Notes under the pieces: model-generated | Told to the model about the DNA's origin: nothing | Databases searched by the model: none | Seen by the model: only the letters and a program-made list of their open reading frames with translations | Made by a program: the position numbers and the translations under genes | Assembly: GCA_030704615.1 (NCBI GenBank) | Contig: CM060733.1 | Coordinates: forward strand, 76,238,907 to 76,302,906 | Source of the DNA: Takakia lepidozioides | Lineage: Eukaryota; Streptophyta; Takakiopsida; Takakiales; Takakiaceae | Length of the DNA stretch: 64,000 bases | Direction: 5' to 3' | In this document: positions 32,276 through 41,025 of the stretch, piece after piece | How the letters are laid out: each line of letters begins with the position of its first letter | Position numbering within the stretch: position 1 is the stretch's first letter

Positions 32276-33919
32276 ATGGAAGAGCAAGGCTCTTCACACA
32301 GTGAGGGTGGACTAGCAGGGCATCCCGAGACTAAGAGGCAGAGACGGGGAAAGACTGTAGTGGCGGATCCACTGGCTTCACGGATTCCGCATGATAATGT
32401 TTCCCAAGCTCATGTGCAGGAAGGGGCACAGCAACACAGAGAAATGTTATTACTGGAAGCAGGACCTTCCAAGAGGGAGGAGGAAGTTACTTCTGTATCA
32501 CAACCATCACAGCCAGCTGATCGACTTGTCACAAGGTCACAAGTTGTCCATGCAGCTCAACCAGAAATAATTGATTTGGAAAGAGAAGGGTTAGATATTC
32601 CAACTACAGAACAGATAGTGACAGAAATGGAGAAGGGGGACCTTCTCTATGAATATTCTGGTCTGGTCAAGGAGACAGAGATTCCAGAGGTGCAACAGTT
32701 GCCCAAGGGAAATCCTGAGGTGCATATAATACACACACCTGTGTCGGAGGTACCACAGGCGGAAGGTCATGACACTGTAGCACCGGTGATAGATGAAGTA
32801 GTTCAGGAAGAAAATCCGGTGGGACAATGGCCTGAATGGTTCGTGAGACATCACACTGTTGAAGATCAGGAGGAACAGCAGCAACCTCACCATGATGACC
32901 CTCAACAGGCAATGCTGATGAGTTCCATAGGCATGACACTTAATTTGTTGGGGACTTATGTCAAATCCCATGTTCCAATTACCCAATTGACAGCCTTGAG
33001 AGAGGAACTCAGGAAGGAGTTTGAGGCTGGACTAGCCACTGAGTGTGCAAACAAGGTCGATGAAGAGGTCACTCTCAAGATGCAGCAGGACTTGGGAAAT
33101 ACAGAAGTGGCTTTGCAATTGGCCAAGGAACAATTGATTGAGGCAGGCCTCGCGCAAGACCAGTTACACGAAGCACATAAGCAACAGCTATACCAAATGC
33201 AGGTGCAGCATGAAAGCAAGTTGCAAGAAGTGAATGCACTACATACGGAGTTGCAGACAGTGCATGACAGGATGGCGATACAATGTGCTACATTCACAAC
33301 TATGCTTGACCAATCTACAAAAGAAATAAACAGTCAAGCGGAAAAATGTACGAAGGCAAAAGAAGAGAATGTTGAGCAAATGAAGCTCATTGTCGATATG
33401 AAGAATACAATCTGTCGCAATGAAGATACTTTCAAGCAATACAAGCAGATTGAAGCTGATCAAGAGAAGCACATCGTGGAGTTGCAACAAACCATCATGG
33501 CCAATAGAAATGAAATCGCGGTCAATAACAAGGCTTGGAAGGAAGCCAATAATCTACTTGCTGCTTATGTGCAATTGGTTGAACCTCAGGCGAAGCGCAT
33601 GGAGGCTTTACAACAGCAGTTGGAATTGTACAAGCTAAGAGAGGAGCAAACTCTCAGGGGAACCACAAGCAACTTGGTGGATAACAGCCTTATGCAGGTC
33701 TGGTTAGCACAAGGGCCAGTAGAGGGCAAAGAACCACGAAAGCTCACCCAAAGCGAGATGAATGAGCTTAGGCTGCAGGTGCAGAACATTGCCACAACTA
33801 CTATAGACAATGTCTATAGTAGGATAGCAGAGTTACAAGAGGATGTAGACGGACTGCAGACTCAAGTGGAAGACCTCACTTCAAACATCGACAAAAGAGT
33901 CTATATCCCTCAGGAATAG
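32276..33919 (+). CDS. Copy B coiled-coil ORF after integrase
   Basis: 547 residues from MEEQGSSHSEGG. Acidic N-terminal third, then from about residue 225 a long charged helical region (EELRKEFEAGLATECANKVD; ALQLAKEQLIEAGLAQDQLH; IDMKNTICRNEDTFKQYKQI-like segments) with strong coiled-coil character to near the end. No signal peptide, membrane helix or enzyme motif. Copies A and C have homologues. Because of the upstream inversion and 309-bp loss, the true start in this copy is uncertain; in A and C the preceding residues are KSPIIVSGP. Function unknown. Confidence 0.75.
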   Translation: MEEQGSSHSEGGLAGHPETKRQRRGKTVVADPLASRIPHDNVSQAHVQEGAQQHREMLLLEAGPSKREEEVTSVSQPSQPADRLVTRSQVVHAAQPEIIDLEREGLDIPTTEQIVTEMEKGDLLYEYSGLVKETEIPEVQQLPKGNPEVHIIHTPVSEVPQAEGHDTVAPVIDEVVQEENPVGQWPEWFVRHHTVEDQEEQQQPHHDDPQQAMLMSSIGMTLNLLGTYVKSHVPITQLTALREELRKEFEAGLATECANKVDEEVTLKMQQDLGNTEVALQLAKEQLIEAGLAQDQLHEAHKQQLYQMQVQHESKLQEVNALHTELQTVHDRMAIQCATFTTMLDQSTKEINSQAEKCTKAKEENVEQMKLIVDMKNTICRNEDTFKQYKQIEADQEKHIVELQQTIMANRNEIAVNNKAWKEANNLLAAYVQLVEPQAKRMEALQQQLELYKLREEQTLRGTTSNLVDNSLMQVWLAQGPVEGKEPRKLTQSEMNELRLQVQNIATTTIDNVYSRIAELQEDVDGLQTQVEDLTSNIDKRVYIPQE

Positions 33920-33922
33920 CTA

Positions 33923-34480
33923 ATGGCTTCTTATTTACAAGCCATAACTTTGGCTTTTCAGTCTTCACAGGAGGTGCAGGAGATGCCAATGATACAAGAG
34001 CCAGTACCACCACCACCACAACAAGTCACTGTACCAGTAGCTGAACCTGTGGTTACTACAACCACACCACAGCCACCACAGCCACCACAGCCGGAGGTAT
34101 GGGGCAATGCCGCTTTTAACCCACCTAAAACTCCAGCTGCAAGGGAGTACAGTAGGGCTATGATTATGCCCTTCAACCAAATTCCCATCATGTTGGATTT
34201 GGCTTGGAAAGAATTTAGTCCTCCGCAGTCATTCGCACATTACTACCAAATCATGCGTATTTGGCTGCCAGTGGCAACTAGGACTAAAGTTCTTCCAAAC
34301 AATCGACATATTGAAGATCATCACTTTGCACAATACTGGCACGAGGCAGGTACCATGTTGAGGGAATTGATTGCTTTCCAGGTTGTACATGGACTCATTT
34401 ACACCAAGACTAAGGAGGTAGCAAGTATTGTCATGGGATGTATACTACGCTGCTTGTTTTCTGGTACGTTACCACATTGA
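33923..34480 (+). CDS. Copy B post-integrase ORF, proline-rich and C-terminal domain I
   Basis: 185 residues in the frame after a single TAG (33917-33919). Pro/Gln/Val-rich tract (VPPPPQQVTVPVAEPVV) then a folded-looking part (FNQIPIMLDLAWKEFSPPQS; HYYQIMRIWLPVATRTK). The frame changes near 34430, where the next block continues. Unknown function; probably part of the same long protein as the coiled coil. Confidence 0.6.
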   Translation: MASYLQAITLAFQSSQEVQEMPMIQEPVPPPPQQVTVPVAEPVVTTTTPQPPQPPQPEVWGNAAFNPPKTPAAREYSRAMIMPFNQIPIMLDLAWKEFSPPQSFAHYYQIMRIWLPVATRTKVLPNNRHIEDHHFAQYWHEAGTMLRELIAFQVVHGLIYTKTKEVASIVMGCILRCLFSGTLPH

Positions 34481-35156
34481 GCAACAAAAGATGCAAACAC
34501 GCTTTCTGAGTTATTCCAGTGGAGATCATTGGGTATTACCTTCGGTGCCACCTCATATGTACCTATATGACCCAAAAGTTATGATGCAAAAGGATTCTCA
34601 AATTTGTTCATGGTTTCAAGCGGCCTGGAACCATTTGTCAACACAGAAATTTGGCATTGATGACATTTTCTATAAGGGACATGTGGCATGGAAATACTTG
34701 CACGCTGCACCAGTAATTGGTACCCCACTCACCTGGACAGACAAGGAGCTCAGTGTCTACACCAATTTTGCTGTTCAGCGGTTACACCAAGTTGTAGAAT
34801 ACAAACTTCCAGACATGGTAGGACAGCATTGTATGCCCCAGATGATTCCACAAAAAGTTCAAAAATTAAAACACCTGAGAGGCGATGAGGATTCTGATAC
34901 AACTGTTTCTTCACCGAATTCTTTTGACATGGGAGAAGACTATGCAGTTCAGATGGCAGAGAAGAAGCGACGGGGGTCTCCTATGCCGGAAAGGTTACCT
35001 CGATATCAGCCTCCAGAGGGCCTCACTTATCCAGGTAGTGATCAACCATCTCCGTCAACCAGAGCCAGACCTCGGGCTCGTACACACAGTCCGCCACGAA
35101 ACTCTCAACGTCAAAAAGGTGCTCACTCACAAAGGTTTGCTAGTCGAAATCAGTAA
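34428..35156 (+). CDS. Copy B post-integrase ORF, C-terminal domain II
   Basis: 242 residues: a globular part (FLSYSSGDHWVLPSVPPHMY, WTDKELSVYTNFAVQRLHQV) followed by an acidic/basic low-complexity tail with RGSPMPERLPRYQPPEG and a Ser/Arg-rich end. Copy C keeps only the tail (56500-56809). It ends 38 bp before the 3' LTR. Confidence 0.65.
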   Translation: MSWDVYYAACFLVRYHIEQQKMQTRFLSYSSGDHWVLPSVPPHMYLYDPKVMMQKDSQICSWFQAAWNHLSTQKFGIDDIFYKGHVAWKYLHAAPVIGTPLTWTDKELSVYTNFAVQRLHQVVEYKLPDMVGQHCMPQMIPQKVQKLKHLRGDEDSDTTVSSPNSFDMGEDYAVQMAEKKRRGSPMPERLPRYQPPEGLTYPGSDQPSPSTRARPRARTHSPPRNSQRQKGAHSQRFASRNQ

Positions 35157-35177
35157 ACCGTGAGGACACGGCTTTTT

Positions 35178-35191
35178 GAGGGGGGAAGGGG
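35178..35191 (+). other. Copy B polypurine tract
   Basis: GAGGGGGGAAGGGG directly upstream of TAA and the 3' LTR; primes plus-strand DNA synthesis in LTR retrotransposons. Copy C has GAGAAGGGGAGGGG at the same place. Confidence 0.88.
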
Positions 35192-35194
35192 TAA

Positions 35195-36142
35195 TGTTAG
35201 AGGACTGTCGGGGACTTAGACACTTATACGGGATCTGTAGGGTACCCTTAATTTTTGCACAGACTGAGACCAACAGGAGCCTTAGGGGTGACAGCAGCGC
35301 ACTGTAGAGGGGGGTTACACAGCCCGTCACAGTCGTCACAGTCGTCACAGCCGACACAGCCAACACAGCCCGTCACAGTCGTCACAGCCGACACAGCCAA
35401 CACAGCCCGGCACAGCCACACAGCCAGTCACAGCCCGACACAGCCAAACACAGTCGCACAGCCAGTCACAGCCCGTCACAGTTTCACACAGCCAGTCACA
35501 GCTTGACACAGCTGTCACGATCATAGGGAACGAAGAGTAGGACAGGGAACGACTGTGGGGAACAACACCTGCGAAGGGAACATGTTAGTTCACAGACGAC
35601 GGTTAGTGAGGAAAACGGTTAGAACCACGGATAGGAAGATAAAGGGAGAAACGGGGAATTGAGGGATATCATTCGGAGGAGGACTTCTTGGTCATGGAGG
35701 AGAGGGGATCGGGCAGAGATGAAGAACGGAAGTGAAGATAGAGAGATGATGAGTAGATGCTTGATATATGTAAGGCTGTAATGATATTGTAGAGCAGATT
35801 AGAGACACAATGGCTTCGGCCTGATACCTGATAAATCATAATCGGATACTTTTACGATACAATCATACTGTGTAGAGAGATCTGAGTGAAGCTGTGGAAT
35901 GAATGGATGAGTTGATGGAATCCAATAGATTGATAAAGCAAACTGATACTTAATTATCAATGGTAAGATAGCTAACATGAATACCAAAAGGGAAACAAAT
36001 AGGAAACACCCCCATGATACACTAGCTGTAGGTCATGACTGATTGTTCTGCGCGGGCTGAGTACTTAGAGATTTCCAACTCTTCTATCTTGGAGTTTCCG
36101 CCTCGAATAGCGAAGGGATGGGTGAGTAGAAGCCGCGCGACA
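35195..36142 (+). repeat. Copy B 3' LTR (948 bp)
   Basis: TGTTAGAGGACTGTCGGGGA...AGCCGCGCGACA. An ATG at 36035 opens a frame that stays open through the LTR end and straight into the gene 1 exon at 36143. Confidence 0.92.
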
Positions 36143-36559
36143 GCAGCCGACCTCGACATTCATGAACGAAATTTGAGGACTCTTGCAGAGAAGGAGCCTC
36201 CCGCTCAAGATACCCCGGGTAGAGGTAGAAAGGCAAAGGGAAAAGATGTTGTTGGTGTTGTGGGGAAAGGAAGGGGTAGAGGGAAGGTGGCACAAGTGCA
36301 GGGAAGTGTTGCAGATATTGGCCCAATGGTGCATGTCCAGCAGACTCCACCGCATGGTAGGGGATCCGTGAGAAAGAACAAGGGGGTGGTTGATCCCAAA
36401 GACCCGTACCATGCAGTGGAACATCCGACGAGGGTCATTCGCCCTACCAGGTTGGAGATGGCCAACGTCGGATTCCTTGCCATGATGGAGTCCAAGAAAT
36501 CTGATTACAAGGGCGAGCCATCACCAGTGTGGGAGAGGATTGTAGAGTTCCTCGGCACG
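36143..36559 (+). pseudogene. Gene 1 interrupted exon, right part
   Basis: Begins with the duplicated GCAGC. It encodes a basic, low-complexity linker (PGRGRKAKGKDVVGVVGKGR) and a conserved block ending ERIVEFLGT at a GT donor (36560). In gene 2 the matching part is FQNMVSFFERVC, without an intron at this place. Confidence 0.75.
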
Positions 36560-36644
36560 GTGCGTGTTCTCTTTTGCTTCTTCTCTGCAGTGGGCATGGA
36601 TCATTTCAATCCTCTTGAGTATTCCATTGTAATTTTGTTTGCAG

Positions 36645-36982
36645 GCTAAAATGACCAAATCCTGGGTGAACGGGAGGGAGAAGCAATATGCAGCCGAACT
36701 CATAATCTTGGACATCCCTGATGGTTGGCAGTCCCGGATGTCCCTCCATCCGGTGCTTGTCCGGGTTGGAATGCTTTTGATGAGCGCTACTGGTGGTGGG
36801 TTTTCTCCTTTTGCAATTTTTTCCTGTCCGATGCAGGTGTTTTGGTGCTCATACAGTCCGCCGACGTTCGCTGTCGCCGTGCACTTGCCAGCTATTTGAA
36901 AGCCTCGGGCATGAGAGTCCTGAAGACATGGAATTGTGTGAACAGCATGTACTTTACGAAGGGGGATCGTCCGGGAGAGATG
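36645..36982 (+). pseudogene. Gene 1 methyltransferase-like exon
   Basis: After acceptor TTTGCAG (36644): AELIILDIPDGWQS, then WNAFDERYWWWVFSF and LSDAGVLVLIQS, ending at a GTAAAT donor. The layout D-x-I-I-L-D-x-P-x-G followed by W..Y/F...W and a hydrophobic strand after DxG matches motif IV and its downstream strand in beta-class N4/N6 DNA methyltransferases (D-x-I-I-x-D-P-P-Y-G). The residues after the first D are I-P-D, not P-P-Y. One base is missing between DIPDG and WNAFDE relative to gene 2. Confidence 0.6.
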
Positions 36983-37107
36983 GTAAATTTGCCTTCTTCT
37001 TCCTCTTCTTGGTGGTTCTCGGATGGAGTTGTGTAGGTCGCTCGAACTCATATGTAGGGGCCTGATTTGTGAAGCTTCTTAGTTCCTTCTAGATGTGTTG
37101 TTCGCAG

Positions 37108-37277
37108 ACTCGTTTGTTTGAAGTTGTTTGTCTCGTCCAAGTGCATCCACCAACGACTCTGGCCGGCATTTCGGAGTTCGCCATCACTCATGGGGGCAAG
37201 TTCATAGACGACAGGACAGATCCTCCCACAGATGACATGCACCACAACTACGTCGACAGCAACGTCTGCTTGCGAAG
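37108..37277 (+). pseudogene. Gene 1 next exon, cut by assembly gap
   Basis: After acceptor TTCGCAG: TRLFEVVCLVQVHPPTTLAG (gene 2: TKQFDAYCFVKENSTFAF) and HGGKFIDDRTDPPTDDMHHN. It runs into the gap. The part equivalent to gene 2's motif I region should lie in or beyond the gap. Confidence 0.65.
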
Positions 37278-37777
37278 NNNNNNNNNNNNNNNNNNNNNNN
37301 NNNNNNNNNNNNNNNNNNNNNNNNNNNNNNNNNNNNNNNNNNNNNNNNNNNNNNNNNNNNNNNNNNNNNNNNNNNNNNNNNNNNNNNNNNNNNNNNNNNN
37401 NNNNNNNNNNNNNNNNNNNNNNNNNNNNNNNNNNNNNNNNNNNNNNNNNNNNNNNNNNNNNNNNNNNNNNNNNNNNNNNNNNNNNNNNNNNNNNNNNNNN
37501 NNNNNNNNNNNNNNNNNNNNNNNNNNNNNNNNNNNNNNNNNNNNNNNNNNNNNNNNNNNNNNNNNNNNNNNNNNNNNNNNNNNNNNNNNNNNNNNNNNNN
37601 NNNNNNNNNNNNNNNNNNNNNNNNNNNNNNNNNNNNNNNNNNNNNNNNNNNNNNNNNNNNNNNNNNNNNNNNNNNNNNNNNNNNNNNNNNNNNNNNNNNN
37701 NNNNNNNNNNNNNNNNNNNNNNNNNNNNNNNNNNNNNNNNNNNNNNNNNNNNNNNNNNNNNNNNNNNNNNNNNNNNN
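37278..37777. other. Assembly gap, 500 N
   Basis: Exactly 500 N, the usual placeholder for a gap of unknown length. Distances and adjacency across it are scaffolding inferences. Confidence 1.
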
Positions 37778-37779
37778 AG

Positions 37780-38073
37780 CTCGACAGAAGTGTCCCCACC
37801 AGGATTCGGCGTGTGTATCAGATGGCCACGGCGGGCTCAGCTGTTCGCAATGAGGTGTACACCATCACCATTTCAGAATTACCCACCTGCAATTGCACCG
37901 ACTTCCAGATCATGGCGAACAAGGGGGCATCATACTGCCCTTGCAAGCATTTGTACTACGTGTACCTAAAGAGACTCCGTTGTAATTCCACAACTCATCA
38001 CTTCATACATGCACCAGGGTTGAGCCCCCAGGAGGTTCACACTCTTCTGAATATGGATCCAGGGGACCAGTGA
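37780..38073 (+). CDS. SWIM zinc-finger fragment
   Basis: About 97 residues from the gap edge to a stop. TCNCTDFQIMANKGASYCPC followed by KHLYYVYLKRL gives the CxC...CxH signature of a SWIM zinc finger, preceded by the typical strand EVYTITISELP. SWIM domains bind DNA or protein and occur in some plant transcription factors, E3-like proteins and transposases. It could be the C-terminus of gene 1 (gene 2 ends without it) or a separate gene; the gap hides the answer. Confidence 0.75.
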   Translation, partial: LDRSVPTRIRRVYQMATAGSAVRNEVYTITISELPTCNCTDFQIMANKGASYCPCKHLYYVYLKRLRCNSTTHHFIHAPGLSPQEVHTLLNMDPGDQ

Positions 38074-39029
38074 GCTTGGCTTGCGGTCCCCATACAATGG
38101 TACGCCCATCCTTTTCGGATAGTAGAACTGTACTGCTGCCAGTACCTCAGACTCTGGCCACAGAAAGGTCCGACATATGTCTTGCCTACCAGTAACCTGT
38201 TTTGCTCGAACTAAGATATTACTATATCGTTCACTTGTTTCCACGTGCATGTATTTTTGTATGTTGGAGGGTTCATGTTTTTCTGCTTTCCGAAAACTTG
38301 CTTTCCTCATTCGACCTCCGACAAGGAAATGCGGCGCCGCATTTCCAAGTATCGTCGTAGGTACTGGTAGAGGCGGCCTTCGCCAACACCAAACCGCTCC
38401 GAAATTTCGCACGTGCGAACCCTAATGCGGCACCCTATTTCCCAGTTCAGTTGCAAACCTTTCCCGCCGAATACCCGAAGAAGACAGAATTGTGAAGTAC
38501 TGCAGACTGTATTGGTGCAGACTCCATTGGTTCAATCGCGACAAAAGGGTCAGCTTCATTCCAATGTTAAGGCATGTAGAACTGCGGAATACTCTATACA
38601 GGCCAGTATGCGACGTCCTTTTGAAGTGGTATACTGGATTTCCCGTTGCACGGTCACTTATTTCCATGAGCGGATCTAAAAAACCATGAGCGGACTTGTT
38701 ACTGACGACATATCTTCGCCGCATTACATGATCTGGAACGTCCAAAAACGGCAAGGTAAAATAAAAAACTATTATTTTAATACTTGTTTAATCTGCCGCA
38801 TTTCCAAATTTGGAGGAGTCCGCTCATGAAATCCGCGTATCTTAGACTTCGGCTCACCGCTCATGCGGCTCATGCGGCTCATGGCTCATGGCTCATGGTT
38901 TCTGCTCATGAAATAGTAAACCTCAGAGTAGCCCCATCGTTAGTCGCCATCTTGCAATCTGTGAACTTGAGCCAGGACCTCGTGTATTCAAGGTCTCCTG
39001 TAGCTGGGCCTTGCGTTGCTTGTTAGCCT
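38074..39029. other. No gene; one isolated palindrome
   Basis: No supported coding region. Contains GGAAATGCGGCGCCGCATTTCC at 38325-38346, an exact 22-bp palindrome of the type arrayed at 41026-42657, and a short GGCTCAT/GCGGCTCATG repeat at 38860-38900. Confidence 0.7.
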
Positions 39030-39057
39030 TCCATGGTTGTATCCACTCCCACTATCC

Positions 39058-39246
39058 AATGCAATGTGGACATAACCAATCCCCATCCGGAACCATCTCA
39101 AGAGGTGGAGTCAAGCATCTCATATGCCAACCTCTAGAGCATCGATCACACACCAGCATGGTGGCTGCCCCTCTAGCAGACCCACACAACATGCACCTCA
39201 AACTTGCAGATACCACTGCCAGGTTTGGGTCAATCCTGCCATCAAC
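39058..39246 (-). pseudogene. PHD finger at the C-terminus of a gypsy pol
   Basis: Minus strand: PNVDGRIDPNLAVVSASLRC leads into CMLCG, MLVCDRCSRGWHMRC and DGDWLCPHC, then IG and a stop: a full C4-H-C3 PHD finger. The upstream pol frame (39198-39470) is one base out of phase. Position right after the integrase tail suggests a histone-tail reader used in target choice. Confidence 0.75.
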
Positions 39247-39249
39247 ATT

Positions 39250-40600
39250 CGGAAGGTGACATGGCGCCTACAATTACGCACATGGTCCTTCCAAGTTATG
39301 CCATCCCGACCCTCCAAGACCAAGACGCCTGAGGGTAAGACCTCCCGAACCCTCAAAATAACACGTCCTGCAGTCACATCCAAGGTCGTAGGAGCAGTCT
39401 GCTGCAGATAGACGTAGTCACCAGGGTTGAATCTCCGAACCCCAGGACGCTAGCCCCCACCACGTATGGTAGCATACCTCAACGTATCACGGTGTTGTGC
39501 AATGGCAAGGTTCTTGAAAGCCATGGGCATGACTTTCTTGAACAACTCTGCACGCTGCTCACATGCACATGCCCACACGTCCGGATCGTCAAGATTAAGA
39601 ACTGTAGCAGCTTCTCTGCGAATGGATGTAGGCAAATCCGGCTCTCGGCCAAAGAAAAGAAAATATGGTGAAAAGGAGGCAAGTGATGCTTGCTTGCTGA
39701 ACCTGTAGCCCATGGCTAACCAGGGTAACTGAAGGTCCCAATCTCCTAGGTGTCCCTTCTGCAAGTCATACTTGCGCAAACCCCTCTTTACTGTCTGAAC
39801 AACTCTCTCTGCCAAGCCATCGGCCTCAGGATGATCCCGAGAAGTGGTGCGGTGGTCTATCAAGGCCTTGTCACACAAAGCCTAAAACTCCCCCAAGAAC
39901 TCTCTCCCTTGGTCCGTGAGTACCTCAGCTGGAGCACCGAATCGGCTAAGCTCACAATCCAAGAATGCATACGCAGCTCCTTCACTAGCCTTATCAGGCA
40001 ATGGAACCAACTCAATCCACTTGGAGAAGTGCTCCACCATGACCAACACGTACTTGTTATGGCGCATGGTCAGTGGCAACGGCCCTGCGAAGTCAAGACT
40101 CCACCTGTAGCCCAATCCCATGATCGGAAGAAGGTGCAATTGTGGAGTAGGGGCGTTGAATGAAGCACGCACCCTGTCACACACCATGCACCTAGCCACA
40201 AATTGTTGCACCTCTGTGTGCATACCACGCCACCAATACTGCCCTTGCAGTAAATATGAGTGCGTCGCACCCCAAAATGCCCCAACTCCTCATGGGCATG
40301 CCGCACTAACCGTGCCCGCTGTGTTGGGTGAGGCACAATCCTCACTCGACCATCCTCCTACACTTGGAGCAGGTGTGTCCCCTCCCACTTGAACCTCTTG
40401 GCTCGTTGTAGGATCCGATCCCTCTCCTTGGCAGTCACAGTGGCTGCAGTGTCTCCAGTGCGGAGGTAGTCCAACACAACTAAATCCTCATGTATATCTT
40501 TGGCGCCACCTTGCTCATTGCTGGCCTCAGGATCCTCAGATACTTGATCTTTCCCAAGTTGCGGAGGACAGCAAACTATAGCGTAGGAATTCGGAGCCAT
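39250..40600 (-). pseudogene. Gypsy integrase fragment (PHD-type family)
   Basis: Minus-strand pieces in order: connection (40358-40600, RILQRAKRFKWEGTHLL), zinc-binding region HAHEELGHFGVRRTHIYCKG with CMVCD (40070-40345), core with WSLDFAGPLPLTMRHNKY, LTDQGREFLGEF (39882-40223), then HPEADGLAERVVQTVKRGLR and the tail with YATIRGGG (39450-39878). D, D and E catalytic positions are visible. A stop and single-base shifts break the frame. RT and gag are not adjacent. Confidence 0.85.
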
Positions 40601-41025
40601 CGAACACCGCACGGAGTTGGCAAGTGCGAGGTTCAGTATAGCGACAGACCAAGGCTCACAGGCACCATCTAAGTGGATCTGCGGAGTCCATCGACGATTG
40701 GAAGTCGCACATTGAAGTGGAAAGTATTGTTTCAAGCTACATGCATGAAGGTGGGAGGTTTGATTCCATAGCCAGTAAGTATGACAATGATGGCCGATTC
40801 GGTGACGAAAAAACATCTCCTGACAGTTTCTCCTGAGGGTGGATCCAGCAGTATTCTCGGTGCAGACAGGAACGTTCGCACTGACAAGTGCCAGGACTGT
40901 TAGTTAAAACAGTCAGACAACCAAGTTGTGCTTATCAAGACTGGCCGCAATGTTGTTTCGGAACAATGCAACCCATTCAGGTTCCAGATTTCCCGTCCCG
41001 AGTGATTCTTTCGATTGTTGGTGGA
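40601..41025. other. Unassigned; short open plus-strand segment
   Basis: At about 40675-40839 a plus-strand frame reads DDWKSHIEVESIVSSYMHEG and GRFDSIASKYDNDGRFGDE before a stop. It looks protein-like but I cannot assign it. Nothing else recognised. Confidence 0.3.

Larger units (their letters stand above)
16645..36142 (+). mobile_element. Copy B, complete Tat/Ogre-like Ty3/gypsy element hosting nested element D
   Basis: Bounded by LTRs 16645-17602 and 35195-36142 with TG...CA ends and GCAGC duplications. It spans 19498 bp including nested element D, about 12.5 kb without it. Order: LTR, PBS, ORF1, gag (split by D), protease, RT, an inverted block with RNase H, integrase, minisatellite and post-integrase domain, coiled-coil ORF, PPT, LTR. 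The LTRs differ by a small number of substitutions plus a 10-bp length change in the minisatellite, so B is older than D. It has several stops and shifts and is probably defective. Confidence 0.92.

Noticed and set aside
37093-38073. 326-residue frame across the gap
   Set aside because: It is joined only through 500 N of unknown sequence; the two ends were treated separately.
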